From CAWEQO01 sp963811225 (GTDB taxonomy: Bacteria > Chloroflexota > Anaerolineae > Anaerolineales > Anaerolineaceae), in the NCBI GenBank assembly GCA_963811225.1, contig CAWEQO010000002.1, positions 248,001 through 312,000 of the forward strand: a stretch of DNA of 64,000 nucleotides, given 5' to 3'. Within the stretch, counting starts at the first letter, position 1. The number at the start of each line of letters is the position of its first letter. Shown here in pieces: positions 1 through 8,775 of this stretch. A model generated the notes under the pieces. The model was not told where the DNA came from and did no database searches. It was given only the letters and a program-made list of their open reading frames with translations. The position numbers and the translations under genes were made by a program.

Positions 1-127
1 GCACTCGATCTGCCGTGTCCTTATCCACTACCCTTGATCTTACTCCTCTTCAATCATACAAGGGGCACTCGATCTGCCGTGTCCTTATCCACTACCCTTG
101 ATCTTACTCCTCTTCAATCATAAAGGG
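1..127. repeat. 64-bp tandem direct repeat (two copies)
   Basis: Two near-identical copies start at 1 and 65, each beginning GCACTCGATCTGCC. The second differs by a small deletion near its end, just before it joins the palindromic repeat at 125. No coding potential is seen. The first copy may be cut by the window edge, so the array could be longer. Confidence 0.85.
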
Positions 128-600
128 GCACGGCGAGTAACGCAAGACGACGTAATTGAACCAATACGAAGCCGTGCCCCGGTGGTCAATCACACATTTT
201 GGCCGCAGGGGGAAAGGGGCCATGGTTGTTTTTTCGCGGAAATGATTCGGATGGATCGTGGGGGCATGGCGAGTTACGCAAAACCGTAGGATTTAACCTG
301 TAGGGGCACGGCGAGTAACGCAAGACCACGTAATTGAACCAATACGAAGCCGTGCCCCGGTGGCAATCACACATTTTGACCGCAGGGGGAAAGGGGCGGT
401 CGTTTTTCTTTGAAATGGTATTGGGGGATTATCGGGGCACGGCTTCGTATTAACTTAATGATGTCGTCTTGCGCAAAATTGTGGGGGCGGGCACGGCTTC
501 GTATTGGCTCAATGATGTCGTCTTGCGCAAAATTGTGGGGGCGGGCACGGCTTCGTATTGGCTCAATTATCTTGTCTTGCGTTACCCGCCGTGCCCCTAC
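125..600. repeat. Palindromic repeat cluster 1 (56-bp GGGGCACGGC family)
   Basis: Complete elements lie at 125-180 and 303-358. Each is 56 bp with arms GGGGCACGGC and GCCGTGCCCC around a loop containing GAGTAACGCAAGAC and AACCAATACG. A conserved flank follows (CACACATTTTGGCCGCAGGG, then a purine-rich stretch and TTATC). Between 430 and 600 partial units occur in the opposite orientation, with a roughly 60-bp unit containing CGTCTTGCGCAAAATTGTGG twice. Short open frames here are repeat artefacts. Confidence 0.9.
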
Positions 601-1294
601 ATGTTAAATCCTGCGCATTCTCGCCCCGTCCGGTCCACTCGATGATCGGGTTCTCGCTGCCGGTGGCCGGGATGGACCCCTTCGCCTGCACGAGCAGATC
701 GCCGGCTGCGTTGGCGCGATATTCGTAGTTCTGCCCGCCGTACTCCAGCTTGACCGTGTATCCCTGCGTCTCCACGGGCGTGCAGTCCCGCTCCAGCCCG
801 GTCACACCCAGGCAGGTATCCGGGAAGGTGGTGGGCTGGACGCTGTTGACCACCACCTGCCCGGGGTCGGCATTGAGCTGATTGGCCAGCTCGTAGCGGG
901 CCCGCTCACCCACGTACTGTGGAACCGTAACCTGGGCGATCTGGTTGACGTAAGCGCCGTCGGCGCTCTGACGGTATTCATAGACCGTGTCCGCATAGCG
1001 CAGCGCCACGGTATAGCCGACGATTTCGCCCTCCACGCAGTTCAGCTGCTGGGCCACCGGCTCGAAGCAAGCCTGGGCGAAGAGCGCCGACTGCACGTTG
1101 AGCACCTGGATCGAGTCCAGCGGCACGTTCAGCGCGGCCGCCAGCGCCTCTTGCGAAGGTCGTGGCGCCTGGGGCGGCAGCGGCGGGGCGCTGGGCGTCA
1201 TCGGGGTCGGCACAAGCGCCGGCCCGGACGGCAGCGTGCAGGACGCAACCAGCAGGAACAACACGGCAAGCAAGAAAAATTTCAAGGAATGCAT
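563..1294 (-). CDS. Putative lipoprotein of unknown function
   Basis: The 243-residue product starts at an ATG preceded by AAAGGTGG with a 6-nt spacer. It has a signal peptide ending in a lipobox (LLVASC, Cys19), so it should be lipid-anchored outside the cytoplasmic membrane. A Pro-rich linker follows. Two similar regions then occur, with YTVALRYADTVYEYR and YTVKLEYGGQNYEYR each preceded by a Cys-containing segment, suggesting a duplicated small beta domain with disulfides. I do not recognise the family. The last ~20 residues are translated from the adjacent palindromic repeat, so the native C-terminus was probably lost or replaced when the repeat inserted. Confidence 0.75.
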   Translation of the reverse strand: MHSLKFFLLAVLFLLVASCTLPSGPALVPTPMTPSAPPLPPQAPRPSQEALAAALNVPLDSIQVLNVQSALFAQACFEPVAQQLNCVEGEIVGYTVALRYADTVYEYRQSADGAYVNQIAQVTVPQYVGERARYELANQLNADPGQVVVNSVQPTTFPDTCLGVTGLERDCTPVETQGYTVKLEYGGQNYEYRANAAGDLLVQAKGSIPATGSENPIIEWTGRGENAQDLTCRGTAGNARQDN

Positions 1295-1414
1295 GCAAGA
1301 CCACCTTTCTCTCGCTTGTGTTGTATCAAAGCGGGGCCGCAGGTGAAATGGGGGAAAGTCCTACCTGTGGATGGGGATGTTCCTGTTCACAGAGATGGTT
1401 GTGGATGGAATTGG

Positions 1415-1433
1415 TTCTGATGGATCATCAGAA
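1415..1433. promoter_or_regulatory. 19-bp palindrome upstream of PAP2 gene
   Basis: TTCTGATG-GAT-CATCAGAA is a perfect inverted repeat about 50 bp before the PAP2 start. A TACAAT sequence (about 1462) could be a -10 box. An operator is plausible, but no regulator is identifiable. Confidence 0.3.
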
Positions 1434-1483
1434 TTTGCTTCATCCTTCCCCCTCAATTTGTTACAATAAAATGAGGAGGGAAA

Positions 1484-2251
1484 ATGACAGGACCTAAAAA
1501 GAATCCGAATATTAACGAGACCATTCAGAAGGCGCGAGAGGGGGCACAGAAGCGCACCGAGCCGCCGCCCGTCCGCTACCGCAGAGCGACGATCTTGCAG
1601 ATTTACGTGGCGGCTGCGGCCATCGCCTTCTTACTCCTGGCAATCTTTGCTTTAACCTCAAGTTATTTCGTCTTCGACGTCTCCTTTACGCGCGAATTCC
1701 AAGAGTTCGCCCCGCCGTGGTTCGAAACCATTATGGTGGCGGTGAGCTGGTTTGGTTATCCGCCCCAGGTGATCCTGATCACGTTGGCGATCGTCGTGCT
1801 GCTTTACATCCTGGGTTATCGCTGGGAGGGCGTCTCGGCGCTGATCACGGCGGTTTTGAGCATCCTGGTGAACACGGGAGTCAAGGCCATGGTTGCCCGG
1901 CCGCGCCCAACGGCGAACCTGATCACGGTGTTCGGACACGTGCTGACCTCGTACAGCTTCCCGAGTGGGCACGTGATGTTCTACGTGTCCTTTTATGGAT
2001 TCCTGTGGTTCCTTGCTTATACGCTGCTGCGGCACAGCCCGCTGCGCGTCTTCTTCCTGGTCATTTTCGGATTGCTGGTGCTGCTGGTGGGGCCGTCGCG
2101 CATCTATCTGGGCGCGCACTGGTCGAGCGACGTCCTGGGCGGCTACCTGCTCGGCAGCATTGTGCTGATCGCTTCCATCTCGATCTATCGCTGGGGTAAG
2201 CCGCGCTTCTTCGAGGAACAGGAAGTCGCCACCCCCGACGATAAGGCTTAG
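1484..2251 (+). CDS. PAP2-family membrane phosphatase
   Basis: This 255-residue integral membrane protein has the three phosphatase signatures of the PAP2/acid phosphatase superfamily: KAMVARPRP, SFPSGH and SRIYLGAHWSSDV. These supply the phosphate-binding Lys/Arg, the catalytic His and the second His with its Asp partner. About six hydrophobic segments surround them. Members dephosphorylate phosphatidate, undecaprenyl pyrophosphate or phosphatidylglycerophosphate; the substrate cannot be chosen from sequence alone. The cytoplasmic N-terminus of ~35 residues is charged. A strong GAGGAGGG site precedes the ATG. It appears monocistronic. Confidence 0.9.
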   Translation: MTGPKKNPNINETIQKAREGAQKRTEPPPVRYRRATILQIYVAAAAIAFLLLAIFALTSSYFVFDVSFTREFQEFAPPWFETIMVAVSWFGYPPQVILITLAIVVLLYILGYRWEGVSALITAVLSILVNTGVKAMVARPRPTANLITVFGHVLTSYSFPSGHVMFYVSFYGFLWFLAYTLLRHSPLRVFFLVIFGLLVLLVGPSRIYLGAHWSSDVLGGYLLGSIVLIASISIYRWGKPRFFEEQEVATPDDKA

Positions 2252-2449
2252 AAAAAGGAACTGCTCATCCTGCGGAGCCCCATCGAGCCTTGCGGGTACG
2301 TTTCGCAGCCCCTCGGGGCGAAGAGGCTGTGCGCGGTGAGGGTCAACTCCCTATCAAGGCTGCTTTTCTTTGTCATCCTACTGGTAAAAATCCCCGGCAT
2401 GTTGTATACTTTTTTATACTCCATTTGGCAGAGAGGGTAGCGTACAACT

Positions 2450-3577
2450 ATGAAGGCTTCTGTATCGCAACAACAACTGGCGCACGGCTTGAGCGTGGTT
2501 TCCCGCGCAGTCTCCCCGCGCAGCACCCTGCCGGTGCTGGCGAACGTTCTGGTCGCGACCGATGAAGGCCGCTTGCGCCTCTCGGCGACCAACCTCGAGC
2601 TGGGCATCTCCAGCTGGATTGGCGCGCAGGTGGAGGATGAAGGCGCGATCACCGTCCCTGCCCGCACGCTGGCCGACCTGGTGAGCACGCTGCCGAATGA
2701 TACCGTCCACCTGGATCTCAACACCCGCACGCAGACGCTGAACGTGCGCTGCGGCACCGCCGTGACCGACATCAAGGGCATCGACGCCAACGAGTACCCG
2801 CCCATCCCGGCGCCCGACCTGCAAGAGGGCATCGAGCTGAATGTGACCGACTTCAAAGAGATGATCCAGCAGGTGGCCTTTGCCGCCTCCGCCGACGAGG
2901 CCCGGCCGGTGCTGCAGGGCGTCTCGATGACCGTGCAGGGCGACGAGATCACCCTGGCTGCCACCGATGGCTTTCGCATCTCTGTGCGGCGCGCCACCCT
3001 GTCTGAGGCCCCGGCCCAGCCGATGAAGGCCATCATCCCGGCCCGGGCGCTCAACGAGCTGGCTCGCATTACCGCCGACAACGACGAGACGGTGACGATG
3101 GTGCTGCCGCAAGGACGCGGCCAGGTGCTGTTCCACCTCAAAGACGCCGAGCTGGTGTCGCAGTTGATCGAGGGCAACTTCCCCGACTACCGCGCCATCA
3201 TCCCCCGCAGCTTCAAATCCACCACCATCCTCTCCACCCCGGCGTTCCTGAAAGCCTGCAAGCAGGCCGAGATCATCGCCCGCGACGGCAACAACGTCAT
3301 CCGCATGAACATCACCCCCGGCGACGACAAGCCCGGGCAGGTGGACATCTCCGCCCAGACGGAGGAGACGGGCTCGGCGAATGTCTGCATCGACGCGACT
3401 GTCGACGGTCCTGGTCTGGTGATCGCCTTCAACGTGCGCTTCTTGCGCGAGGTGCTCGAAGTGCTCAAAACCCCCAACATTGCCCTCGAAACCAACGCAA
3501 ACAACACCCCCGGCATGCTGCGCCCGGTTGGCGACCAGAACTTCCAGCACGTTATTATGCCCATGCATTTAGGATGA
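2450..3577 (+). CDS. dnaN: DNA polymerase III beta subunit (sliding clamp)
   Basis: The 375-residue protein has normal clamp length and the expected three-domain pattern. Recognisable landmarks are the N-terminal SPRSTLPVLANVLV, the second-domain AATDGFRISVRRATL and the C-terminal QNFQHVIMPMHLG. The clamp encircles DNA and tethers the replicative polymerase and repair factors. dnaA and recF are not beside it, unlike the common origin-proximal layout. Instead its stop overlaps the next start in an ATGA, so the two genes are probably translationally coupled. A start at the ATG after GAGAGGG fits the family. Confidence 0.97.
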   Translation: MKASVSQQQLAHGLSVVSRAVSPRSTLPVLANVLVATDEGRLRLSATNLELGISSWIGAQVEDEGAITVPARTLADLVSTLPNDTVHLDLNTRTQTLNVRCGTAVTDIKGIDANEYPPIPAPDLQEGIELNVTDFKEMIQQVAFAASADEARPVLQGVSMTVQGDEITLAATDGFRISVRRATLSEAPAQPMKAIIPARALNELARITADNDETVTMVLPQGRGQVLFHLKDAELVSQLIEGNFPDYRAIIPRSFKSTTILSTPAFLKACKQAEIIARDGNNVIRMNITPGDDKPGQVDISAQTEETGSANVCIDATVDGPGLVIAFNVRFLREVLEVLKTPNIALETNANNTPGMLRPVGDQNFQHVIMPMHLG

Positions 3578-5907
3578 CCTTTTCGCCTTCTTCCACCGAC
3601 CGGCTTCTCAGCATCTACCTGGCGCTGGCTCAATATCCCATTCTAAGCAACCGCATCCGTCACCGGATGCGGAATCTCTTATTTGAACGTGGGATCACCC
3701 AACCGCAGGCATTCGAGGCGCAGGTCCGCGAGCTGGCCATCCGCTCACAGGAGCACGAGGGCCTGCGCAATCCCTACAGCGACGAGCCCGCCGAGCTGTG
3801 GGACTTGCGTATCTCGCGCATCCGTGACCAGCTGACCGACCTGGTGTTCAGCCGCCACCTGATGTTCAAGGACTTCGAAGCGCTGGTCAGCCAGGTGCTG
3901 AAGGAACGCGGCGTCAGCACGAAAGACCTGATGATCTCGATGAACCCGGAGCTGGCCCCGGTGGACCTGCTGTTCGAGCAGGCCCTGATGATCGAGAACC
4001 TGCCCCCGGCCCAGCGAGCTCGCTTCGAGCCGCGCCTCCAAGAGTTCAAGGTGGTGCTGATCCGCACCTTGATCAGCGACCAACTGCGCTACATCAACAT
4101 TGCCAAAGAATGGTTCACGATCAAAGACCTGGCCGAAATCCGCAGGCGGCGCATCTCGTCCGGGCGTATCGGCGGCAAGGCGGCCGGGATGCTGCTGGCG
4201 CTGCGGGTGCTGAAAGAGGTGGCCGAGCCGGAGCTGCAAGAGTGCCTGGGACGCCCGGAATCGTACTACGTTGGGGCCGACCTGATGTACTCGTTCATGT
4301 CGATCAACAACCTGCTCCATTGGAACGACCAGAAGTACAAGAGCGAAGATGAGATGCGGGCCGAGTACCAACAGATCGTCGACGATTACGAGGAAGGGGT
4401 CTTCCCCCCCGACATCCTCGAAAAGCTGCAGGGACTGCTGGTCAACGTGGGCAAGTCGCCGCTGATCGTGCGCTCCTCCAGCCTGCTGGAGGATAACTTC
4501 GGTACGGCCTTCGCCGGGAAGTACGAGAGCGAGTTCCTGCCCAACCAGGGCACGCCCCAAGAGAACCTGCGCGACCTGACACGCGGCATCGCCCGCATCT
4601 ACGCCTCCACGCTCAATCCGAACGCCCTGCTCTACCGCCGCTCTCACGGGCTGCAGGACTACGACGAGCGCATGGCGGTGCTGATCCAGGTAGTGGAGGG
4701 CGAGAAGTTCGGCCGCTACTACCTGCCGCACGGGGCCGGGGTGGCCTTCAGCCGCAACCTGTACCGCTGGACGCCGCAGATCAAGCGCGAGGACGGCTTC
4801 GTGCGACTGGTGTGGGGGCTGGGGACGAGAGCGGTGGAGCGTGTCGGCAACGACTATCCGCGCCTGATCGCCCTGAGCCATCCGCTGCTGCGCCCCTCCA
4901 CCGAGGCCCGCTCGATCCGGCGCTACTCGCAGCAGTACGTCGACCTGATCGACCTGGAGAACAACGCCTTCGAGACGCTGCCGATCCACGAGGTGCTCAA
5001 ATCGCGCTACCCGCCGCTGCGCTACCTGGCGCAGGTGGATGAGGACGGTTTCTTCGTGCCGCTGCGCACCAACCTGGCTCCCGCCGACACCAGCCGCCTG
5101 GTGCTGACCTTCGACGAACTGATCAAGCGCACGCCCTTCGCCGAGCGCATGCGCGAGATCCTGCGCCTGCTGGAGCGCAGCTATCGCGCCCCGGTCGACG
5201 TGGAATTCACGCTGGAGGTCAAGAATACTGGAAGCGTGCGGCCAGAGCTGGTGATTACCATCGTGCAGTGCCGCCCGCAAAGCCACCTGGTGGCGACCGA
5301 GCAGACCCCCATCCCCACCGAGCTGCCAGAGGAAGATCTTGTCTTCTCCACCTATTTTGTAGTGCCGCAGGGGCTGATCGAGGGCGTGGAGTACGTGTTG
5401 TTCGTGTCGCCGGAGGGCTTCTACTCGCTGTCGACCTTTACCGAGCGCAAGGCGCTGGCGCGCTCGGTCGGGCGCTTGAACGCCCAGATGGCCGGGCGAA
5501 AGTTTATCTGCGTCGGGCCGGGGCGCTGGGGCAGCTCGAACGCCGACCTGGGCGTCCCGATCGACTACGGCGACATCTACAACGCCCGGGCCCTGGTTGA
5601 ACTGGCCGGCAAGGGCTTCGGCCCCGAGCCAGAGCCATCGCTGGGCACGCACTTCTTCCAGGACCTGCTCGAAGCCCAGATCTACCCGCTGGCGGTCTAT
5701 CTGGACGACCCGCGCTCGCAGCTCAACCGCGAGTTCTTCTACAAGACCCCCAATCACGTGGACGAATGGATCGACGTGGACGAGGTGCTGGCCAAGCGCA
5801 TCCGGGTGATCAAGGTCTCGGACTACCGCAAGGGGGCGTCGCTGCGGGTGGTGATGAACGACGAGCAGGGCCAGGCGGTGGCGTACGTAGTGGGGGGAAA
5901 AGAGTAG
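3574..5907 (+). CDS. PEP/pyruvate-binding domain protein (PPDK/PEP synthase N-terminal type)
   Basis: The 777-residue cytoplasmic protein has the ATP-grasp nucleotide-binding signatures of the PEP synthase/pyruvate phosphate dikinase N-terminal domain: GRIGGKAAGM near residue 198 and IVRSSSLLEDNFGTAFAGKY near residue 299. I cannot find the phosphohistidine swivel motif or the C-terminal PEP/pyruvate TIM barrel, so it is unlikely to be a complete dikinase. The N-terminal 190 residues are mostly helical and unassigned. A later stretch, FICVGPGRWGSSNADLG, is conserved-looking but unassigned. It overlaps dnaN by 4 nt. Its role beside the clamp gene is unknown; ATP-dependent phosphotransfer is the safest description. 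Confidence 0.8.
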   Translation: MTFSPSSTDRLLSIYLALAQYPILSNRIRHRMRNLLFERGITQPQAFEAQVRELAIRSQEHEGLRNPYSDEPAELWDLRISRIRDQLTDLVFSRHLMFKDFEALVSQVLKERGVSTKDLMISMNPELAPVDLLFEQALMIENLPPAQRARFEPRLQEFKVVLIRTLISDQLRYINIAKEWFTIKDLAEIRRRRISSGRIGGKAAGMLLALRVLKEVAEPELQECLGRPESYYVGADLMYSFMSINNLLHWNDQKYKSEDEMRAEYQQIVDDYEEGVFPPDILEKLQGLLVNVGKSPLIVRSSSLLEDNFGTAFAGKYESEFLPNQGTPQENLRDLTRGIARIYASTLNPNALLYRRSHGLQDYDERMAVLIQVVEGEKFGRYYLPHGAGVAFSRNLYRWTPQIKREDGFVRLVWGLGTRAVERVGNDYPRLIALSHPLLRPSTEARSIRRYSQQYVDLIDLENNAFETLPIHEVLKSRYPPLRYLAQVDEDGFFVPLRTNLAPADTSRLVLTFDELIKRTPFAERMREILRLLERSYRAPVDVEFTLEVKNTGSVRPELVITIVQCRPQSHLVATEQTPIPTELPEEDLVFSTYFVVPQGLIEGVEYVLFVSPEGFYSLSTFTERKALARSVGRLNAQMAGRKFICVGPGRWGSSNADLGVPIDYGDIYNARALVELAGKGFGPEPEPSLGTHFFQDLLEAQIYPLAVYLDDPRSQLNREFFYKTPNHVDEWIDVDEVLAKRIRVIKVSDYRKGASLRVVMNDEQGQAVAYVVGGKE

Positions 5908-5965
5908 GCTGCGCTGGCTGCCAAGCACGGAAATTCCATTCTAAAACCCGATTTCTAGCATTCTT

Positions 5966-5994
5966 TTGTAATTCATCCCAAAACATGCTAAAGT
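5966..5994 (+). promoter_or_regulatory. Putative promoter of LysM gene 1
   Basis: TTGTAA (5966-5971), a 17-nt spacer and TAAAGT (5989-5994) lie about 50 bp before the start. The same TTG-N-A / 17 nt / TAAAGT arrangement is found before the paralogous gene. Confidence 0.4.
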
Positions 5995-6045
5995 AGTTGC
6001 AGAACTCATTCCTGCTTTCCAACAGTCAATTCGCAGGAGGGAACC

Positions 6046-7326
6046 ATGCGAACACGTTCATTGGGAACAAAACTCTTCATCGCGGCACTCGTCGTGATTG
6101 TGTTTGGTTTGGCCCTGGCCGGGCCGGTTGCGGCGCAGACGCCGGGCAGCTGCGGCAGCACCTACATCGTGCAGCCGGGCGACTACCTGGCCAAGATCGC
6201 AGCGACCTGCGGCGTGGACGTGCCGTCGCTGCTGGCGGTCAACCCGCAAATCGCCTACCCATCGACCATCTACGTGGGGCAGGTGCTGGTCATGCCGGGC
6301 GGCGCGCCCAACCCGTCCGCCCAGCCGTCGATCCGTATCGAGCCGAGCGCCGGCGCGCCCGGCGACACGATCTACGTGATCGGCTCGGGCTTCGCCGGCA
6401 GCCGTGAGATCGCCATCGGACCATCCAAAGATGCCGAGACCTCGGTGATCAACGAAAAGCGGGTGACCACCCAGGCTTCGGGCGTGTTCGTGTCCAGCAT
6501 TACAATCCCGGCGAATGCCGAAGTCGGTTCGACCCTGGTTGTGCTGGCCTACGAGCCGGGTGGCGACGTCCAGGCGGTTTCGCCGCCGTTCACCGTCACC
6601 AGCGTCAGCCACGGCGCGCAGAAGCTGAGCATCACGCCCAGCAGCGGCGCACCCGGCACGACCGTGACGGTCAACGGATCGGGCTGGCCGGCGGACACCA
6701 TCCTGCGGGTGGGCCCGGCGCGGCGCTCGGGCGGCGACATCACCAGCGACGCCCAGGTGACGACCGGCAGCGACGGCAGTTTCAGCGCCGCCGTTGTCAT
6801 TCCCACGAACGGGACGCACGGCGAGCGCTGGTCGGTGCGGGCGATGATCCCGGGCGGTGCGCTGAGCACGGATTCGAACGTTTTCGTGACGCTAAACTAC
6901 AGCAGCGGACCGGCGTTTTACGTGGCCCAAGAGGGCGACACGCTGCACTCGATCGCCGAAAAGCTGCATATCGCCTACGAGGCGCTGGCGGCCGCCAATC
7001 CCAACATTCTGCACTCGTTCTACGTGTACACCGGCCAGCTGGTCAACCTGCCCTGGTCGTACGTCAACAACGATCCCGGCTGGTACTGGCCGAATGATCC
7101 GGGTTGGTATTGGCCCGCCAACTCGAACTGGCACTGGCCTAATGATCCGGGCTGGTACTGGCCCGCCGACCCTGGTCAGAGCGCATATTACACCGTCCAG
7201 CCGGGCGACACGCTGCAGTTCATCGCTCTCAAGCACGGCAGCACCTGGCCGGCGCTGCTAGCGCTCAATCCGCAGATCACGGATGCGAGCCGGGTGTATG
7301 TTGGGCAGGTGCTTAAGGTGAAGTAG
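6046..7326 (+). CDS. Secreted LysM protein with Ig-like repeats and Trp-rich linker
   Basis: A signal peptide (residues 1-30, ending PVAAQ) leads into a LysM domain (about 38-86, TYIVQPGDYLAKIA), two Ig/IPT-like beta domains (about 95-280, each opening with a PS-G-APG-T motif), a second LysM (about 288-334), a Trp-rich linker with repeated DPGWYWP (about 340-375) and a terminal LysM (381-426). LysM modules bind N-acetylglucosamine polymers such as peptidoglycan, so an extracytoplasmic, wall- or surface-associated role is likely. No catalytic domain is seen. The start has GGAGGG 7 nt upstream. It is paralogous to the next gene, which lacks the Trp-rich linker. Confidence 0.87.
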   Translation: MRTRSLGTKLFIAALVVIVFGLALAGPVAAQTPGSCGSTYIVQPGDYLAKIAATCGVDVPSLLAVNPQIAYPSTIYVGQVLVMPGGAPNPSAQPSIRIEPSAGAPGDTIYVIGSGFAGSREIAIGPSKDAETSVINEKRVTTQASGVFVSSITIPANAEVGSTLVVLAYEPGGDVQAVSPPFTVTSVSHGAQKLSITPSSGAPGTTVTVNGSGWPADTILRVGPARRSGGDITSDAQVTTGSDGSFSAAVVIPTNGTHGERWSVRAMIPGGALSTDSNVFVTLNYSSGPAFYVAQEGDTLHSIAEKLHIAYEALAAANPNILHSFYVYTGQLVNLPWSYVNNDPGWYWPNDPGWYWPANSNWHWPNDPGWYWPADPGQSAYYTVQPGDTLQFIALKHGSTWPALLALNPQITDASRVYVGQVLKVK

Positions 7327-7383
7327 AGGGGGTGACGAGCTCAATGGAGCGAAAGATGACCCGCCACTCATCCGATTGGATGA

Positions 7384-7412
7384 TTGCATTTCGCATTAAA
7401 ATATGATAAAGT
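7384..7412 (+). promoter_or_regulatory. Putative promoter of LysM gene 2
   Basis: TTGCAT (7384-7389), 17 nt, then TAAAGT (7407-7412), in an AT-rich 190-bp gap. The architecture matches the element before LysM gene 1, suggesting co-regulation. Confidence 0.4.
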
Positions 7413-7519
7413 AAATATAACTCATAAATATTACTAAATAAGGGAACTTATGCATTAAGCTCTACGTTTAAGCCCTAACAAATCAAACCGTATCGAACTC
7501 AATTCACAGGAGGGATAAG

Positions 7520-8692
7520 ATGAAATCGAAATTAGTGGTACCAAAAATTTTCATCGCTGCAATCATTGTTGTGCTCCTCAGCGCCGGGTTCGTTCAACCG
7601 GCGCACGCCCAGTCCACTTGCGGCCCCACCTACGTGGTGCAGCCCGGTGACTGGATGGCCAAGATCGCCCGCTACTGCGGCGTCAGCTACTCGGCGCTGC
7701 TGGCAGCCAACCCCCAAATCACCACGCCCTGGCTAATCTACCCCGGTCAAGTGTTGAACATGCCCGGCGGCATTCCCAATACCGGGGCAGCCCTATCCAT
7801 CAGCCCCACCAGCGGCGTCGCCGGAACCACGCTCAACGTCAGTGGGGCAAACTTCCCGGCAAACGCAGTGGTGCGGGTAGGTCCTGCGCCTAACGGTGCG
7901 GGCGGCTTGATCACGGAGAAACAGGTCACCGCGGACAACACCGGAGCGTTCAACACCAGCGTCGCCGTGCCTGCAGACGCAGCCGTCGGGGCGCAGTTCG
8001 TCGTGCAGGCCTTTGTGCCGGGGATTGGTGTGGACGCCACCTCGCAAGTGTTCACCGTCACAGACAGCGGCAGCACCAACCCAAGCGTCACCATCACCCC
8101 CACCAGCGGTCCAGCGGGCGCCACCGTGACCGTCAAGGGCTCTAACTGGGCGCCGGGCAGCACCGTGCGCATGGGCCCGGCCCGCAATAACGGCAGCGAC
8201 ATCGTCAGCGAGGTGCAGGCGGTGGTTGGCGCCAAGGGCCACTTCACTTCCAGCGTGACGATCCCGTCAACGGCCGCCAACGGCGAGCAGTGGGTGGTGC
8301 GAGCATTCATCCCCGGGATTGGCACCGAGGCCACCTCGAACGTGTTCACCGTGGCCACCTCCGGGACGGGCGGCAGCTACACGGTCGTGCGCGGCGACAC
8401 GATGTATAAGATCGCCGGCCGCTTTGGCATCCCGCTGAATGTGCTGCTGGCTGCCAACCCGCAGATCGCCAACCCGTGGCTGATCTATCCCGGCCAGGTG
8501 ATCTACCTGCCGGGTAACTCCGGCGGCATCCCGGACACGGGCAACCCGGCCTACTACACTGTCCAGCGCGGCGACACGCTGAGGATCATCGCCGACAAGT
8601 ACGGCACCACCTGGCAGCGCATCTGGGGCCTCAACCCGCAGATCTGGAACCCGAACATCATCTACCCTGGTCAGGTGATCCAGGTTTCTTAA
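7520..8692 (+). CDS. Secreted LysM protein with Ig-like repeats (paralogue)
   Basis: The 390-residue product has a signal peptide (1-31, ending PAHAQ), a first LysM (about 36-80, TYVVQPGDWMAKIA), two Ig/IPT-like domains (about 90-282) and two C-terminal LysM modules (about 288-335 and 346-390, YTVQRGDTLRIIADKYG). It shares domain order with the preceding gene, implying tandem duplication. The predicted location is outside the membrane, bound to glycan. An AGGAGGG site lies just before the ATG. A strong hairpin follows, so transcription probably ends here. Confidence 0.87.
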   Translation: MKSKLVVPKIFIAAIIVVLLSAGFVQPAHAQSTCGPTYVVQPGDWMAKIARYCGVSYSALLAANPQITTPWLIYPGQVLNMPGGIPNTGAALSISPTSGVAGTTLNVSGANFPANAVVRVGPAPNGAGGLITEKQVTADNTGAFNTSVAVPADAAVGAQFVVQAFVPGIGVDATSQVFTVTDSGSTNPSVTITPTSGPAGATVTVKGSNWAPGSTVRMGPARNNGSDIVSEVQAVVGAKGHFTSSVTIPSTAANGEQWVVRAFIPGIGTEATSNVFTVATSGTGGSYTVVRGDTMYKIAGRFGIPLNVLLAANPQIANPWLIYPGQVIYLPGNSGGIPDTGNPAYYTVQRGDTLRIIADKYGTTWQRIWGLNPQIWNPNIIYPGQVIQVS

Positions 8693-8711
8693 CCAGTGAA
8701 CAATCGAATAA

Positions 8712-8748
8712 CAAAAATCGAGGCTGGTTTTGCCAGCCTCGATTTTTG
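8712..8748. terminator. Bidirectional terminator
   Basis: A perfect 16-bp stem (CAAAAATCGAGGCTGG, 8712-8727, with its complement at 8733-8748) closes on a 5-nt loop. A/T tracts on both sides suit termination of both the LysM gene and the convergent ccm operon. Confidence 0.85.
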
Positions 8749-8775
8749 TTGTTCATACCATTCACTGCATTCAGG

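Noticed and set aside
98..607. Short open frames inside repeat cluster 1
   Set aside because: They encode the same peptide seen in other repeat blocks and lack ribosome sites.
2414..3568. Long antisense open frame opposite dnaN
   Set aside because: Low-complexity, His/Arg/Gly-rich translation with no domains; it is a shadow of the GC-rich dnaN codons.
3745..5928. 727-codon antisense frame opposite the PEP-binding-domain gene
   Set aside because: Its composition is typical of antisense shadow, and the plus-strand frame has clear family motifs.
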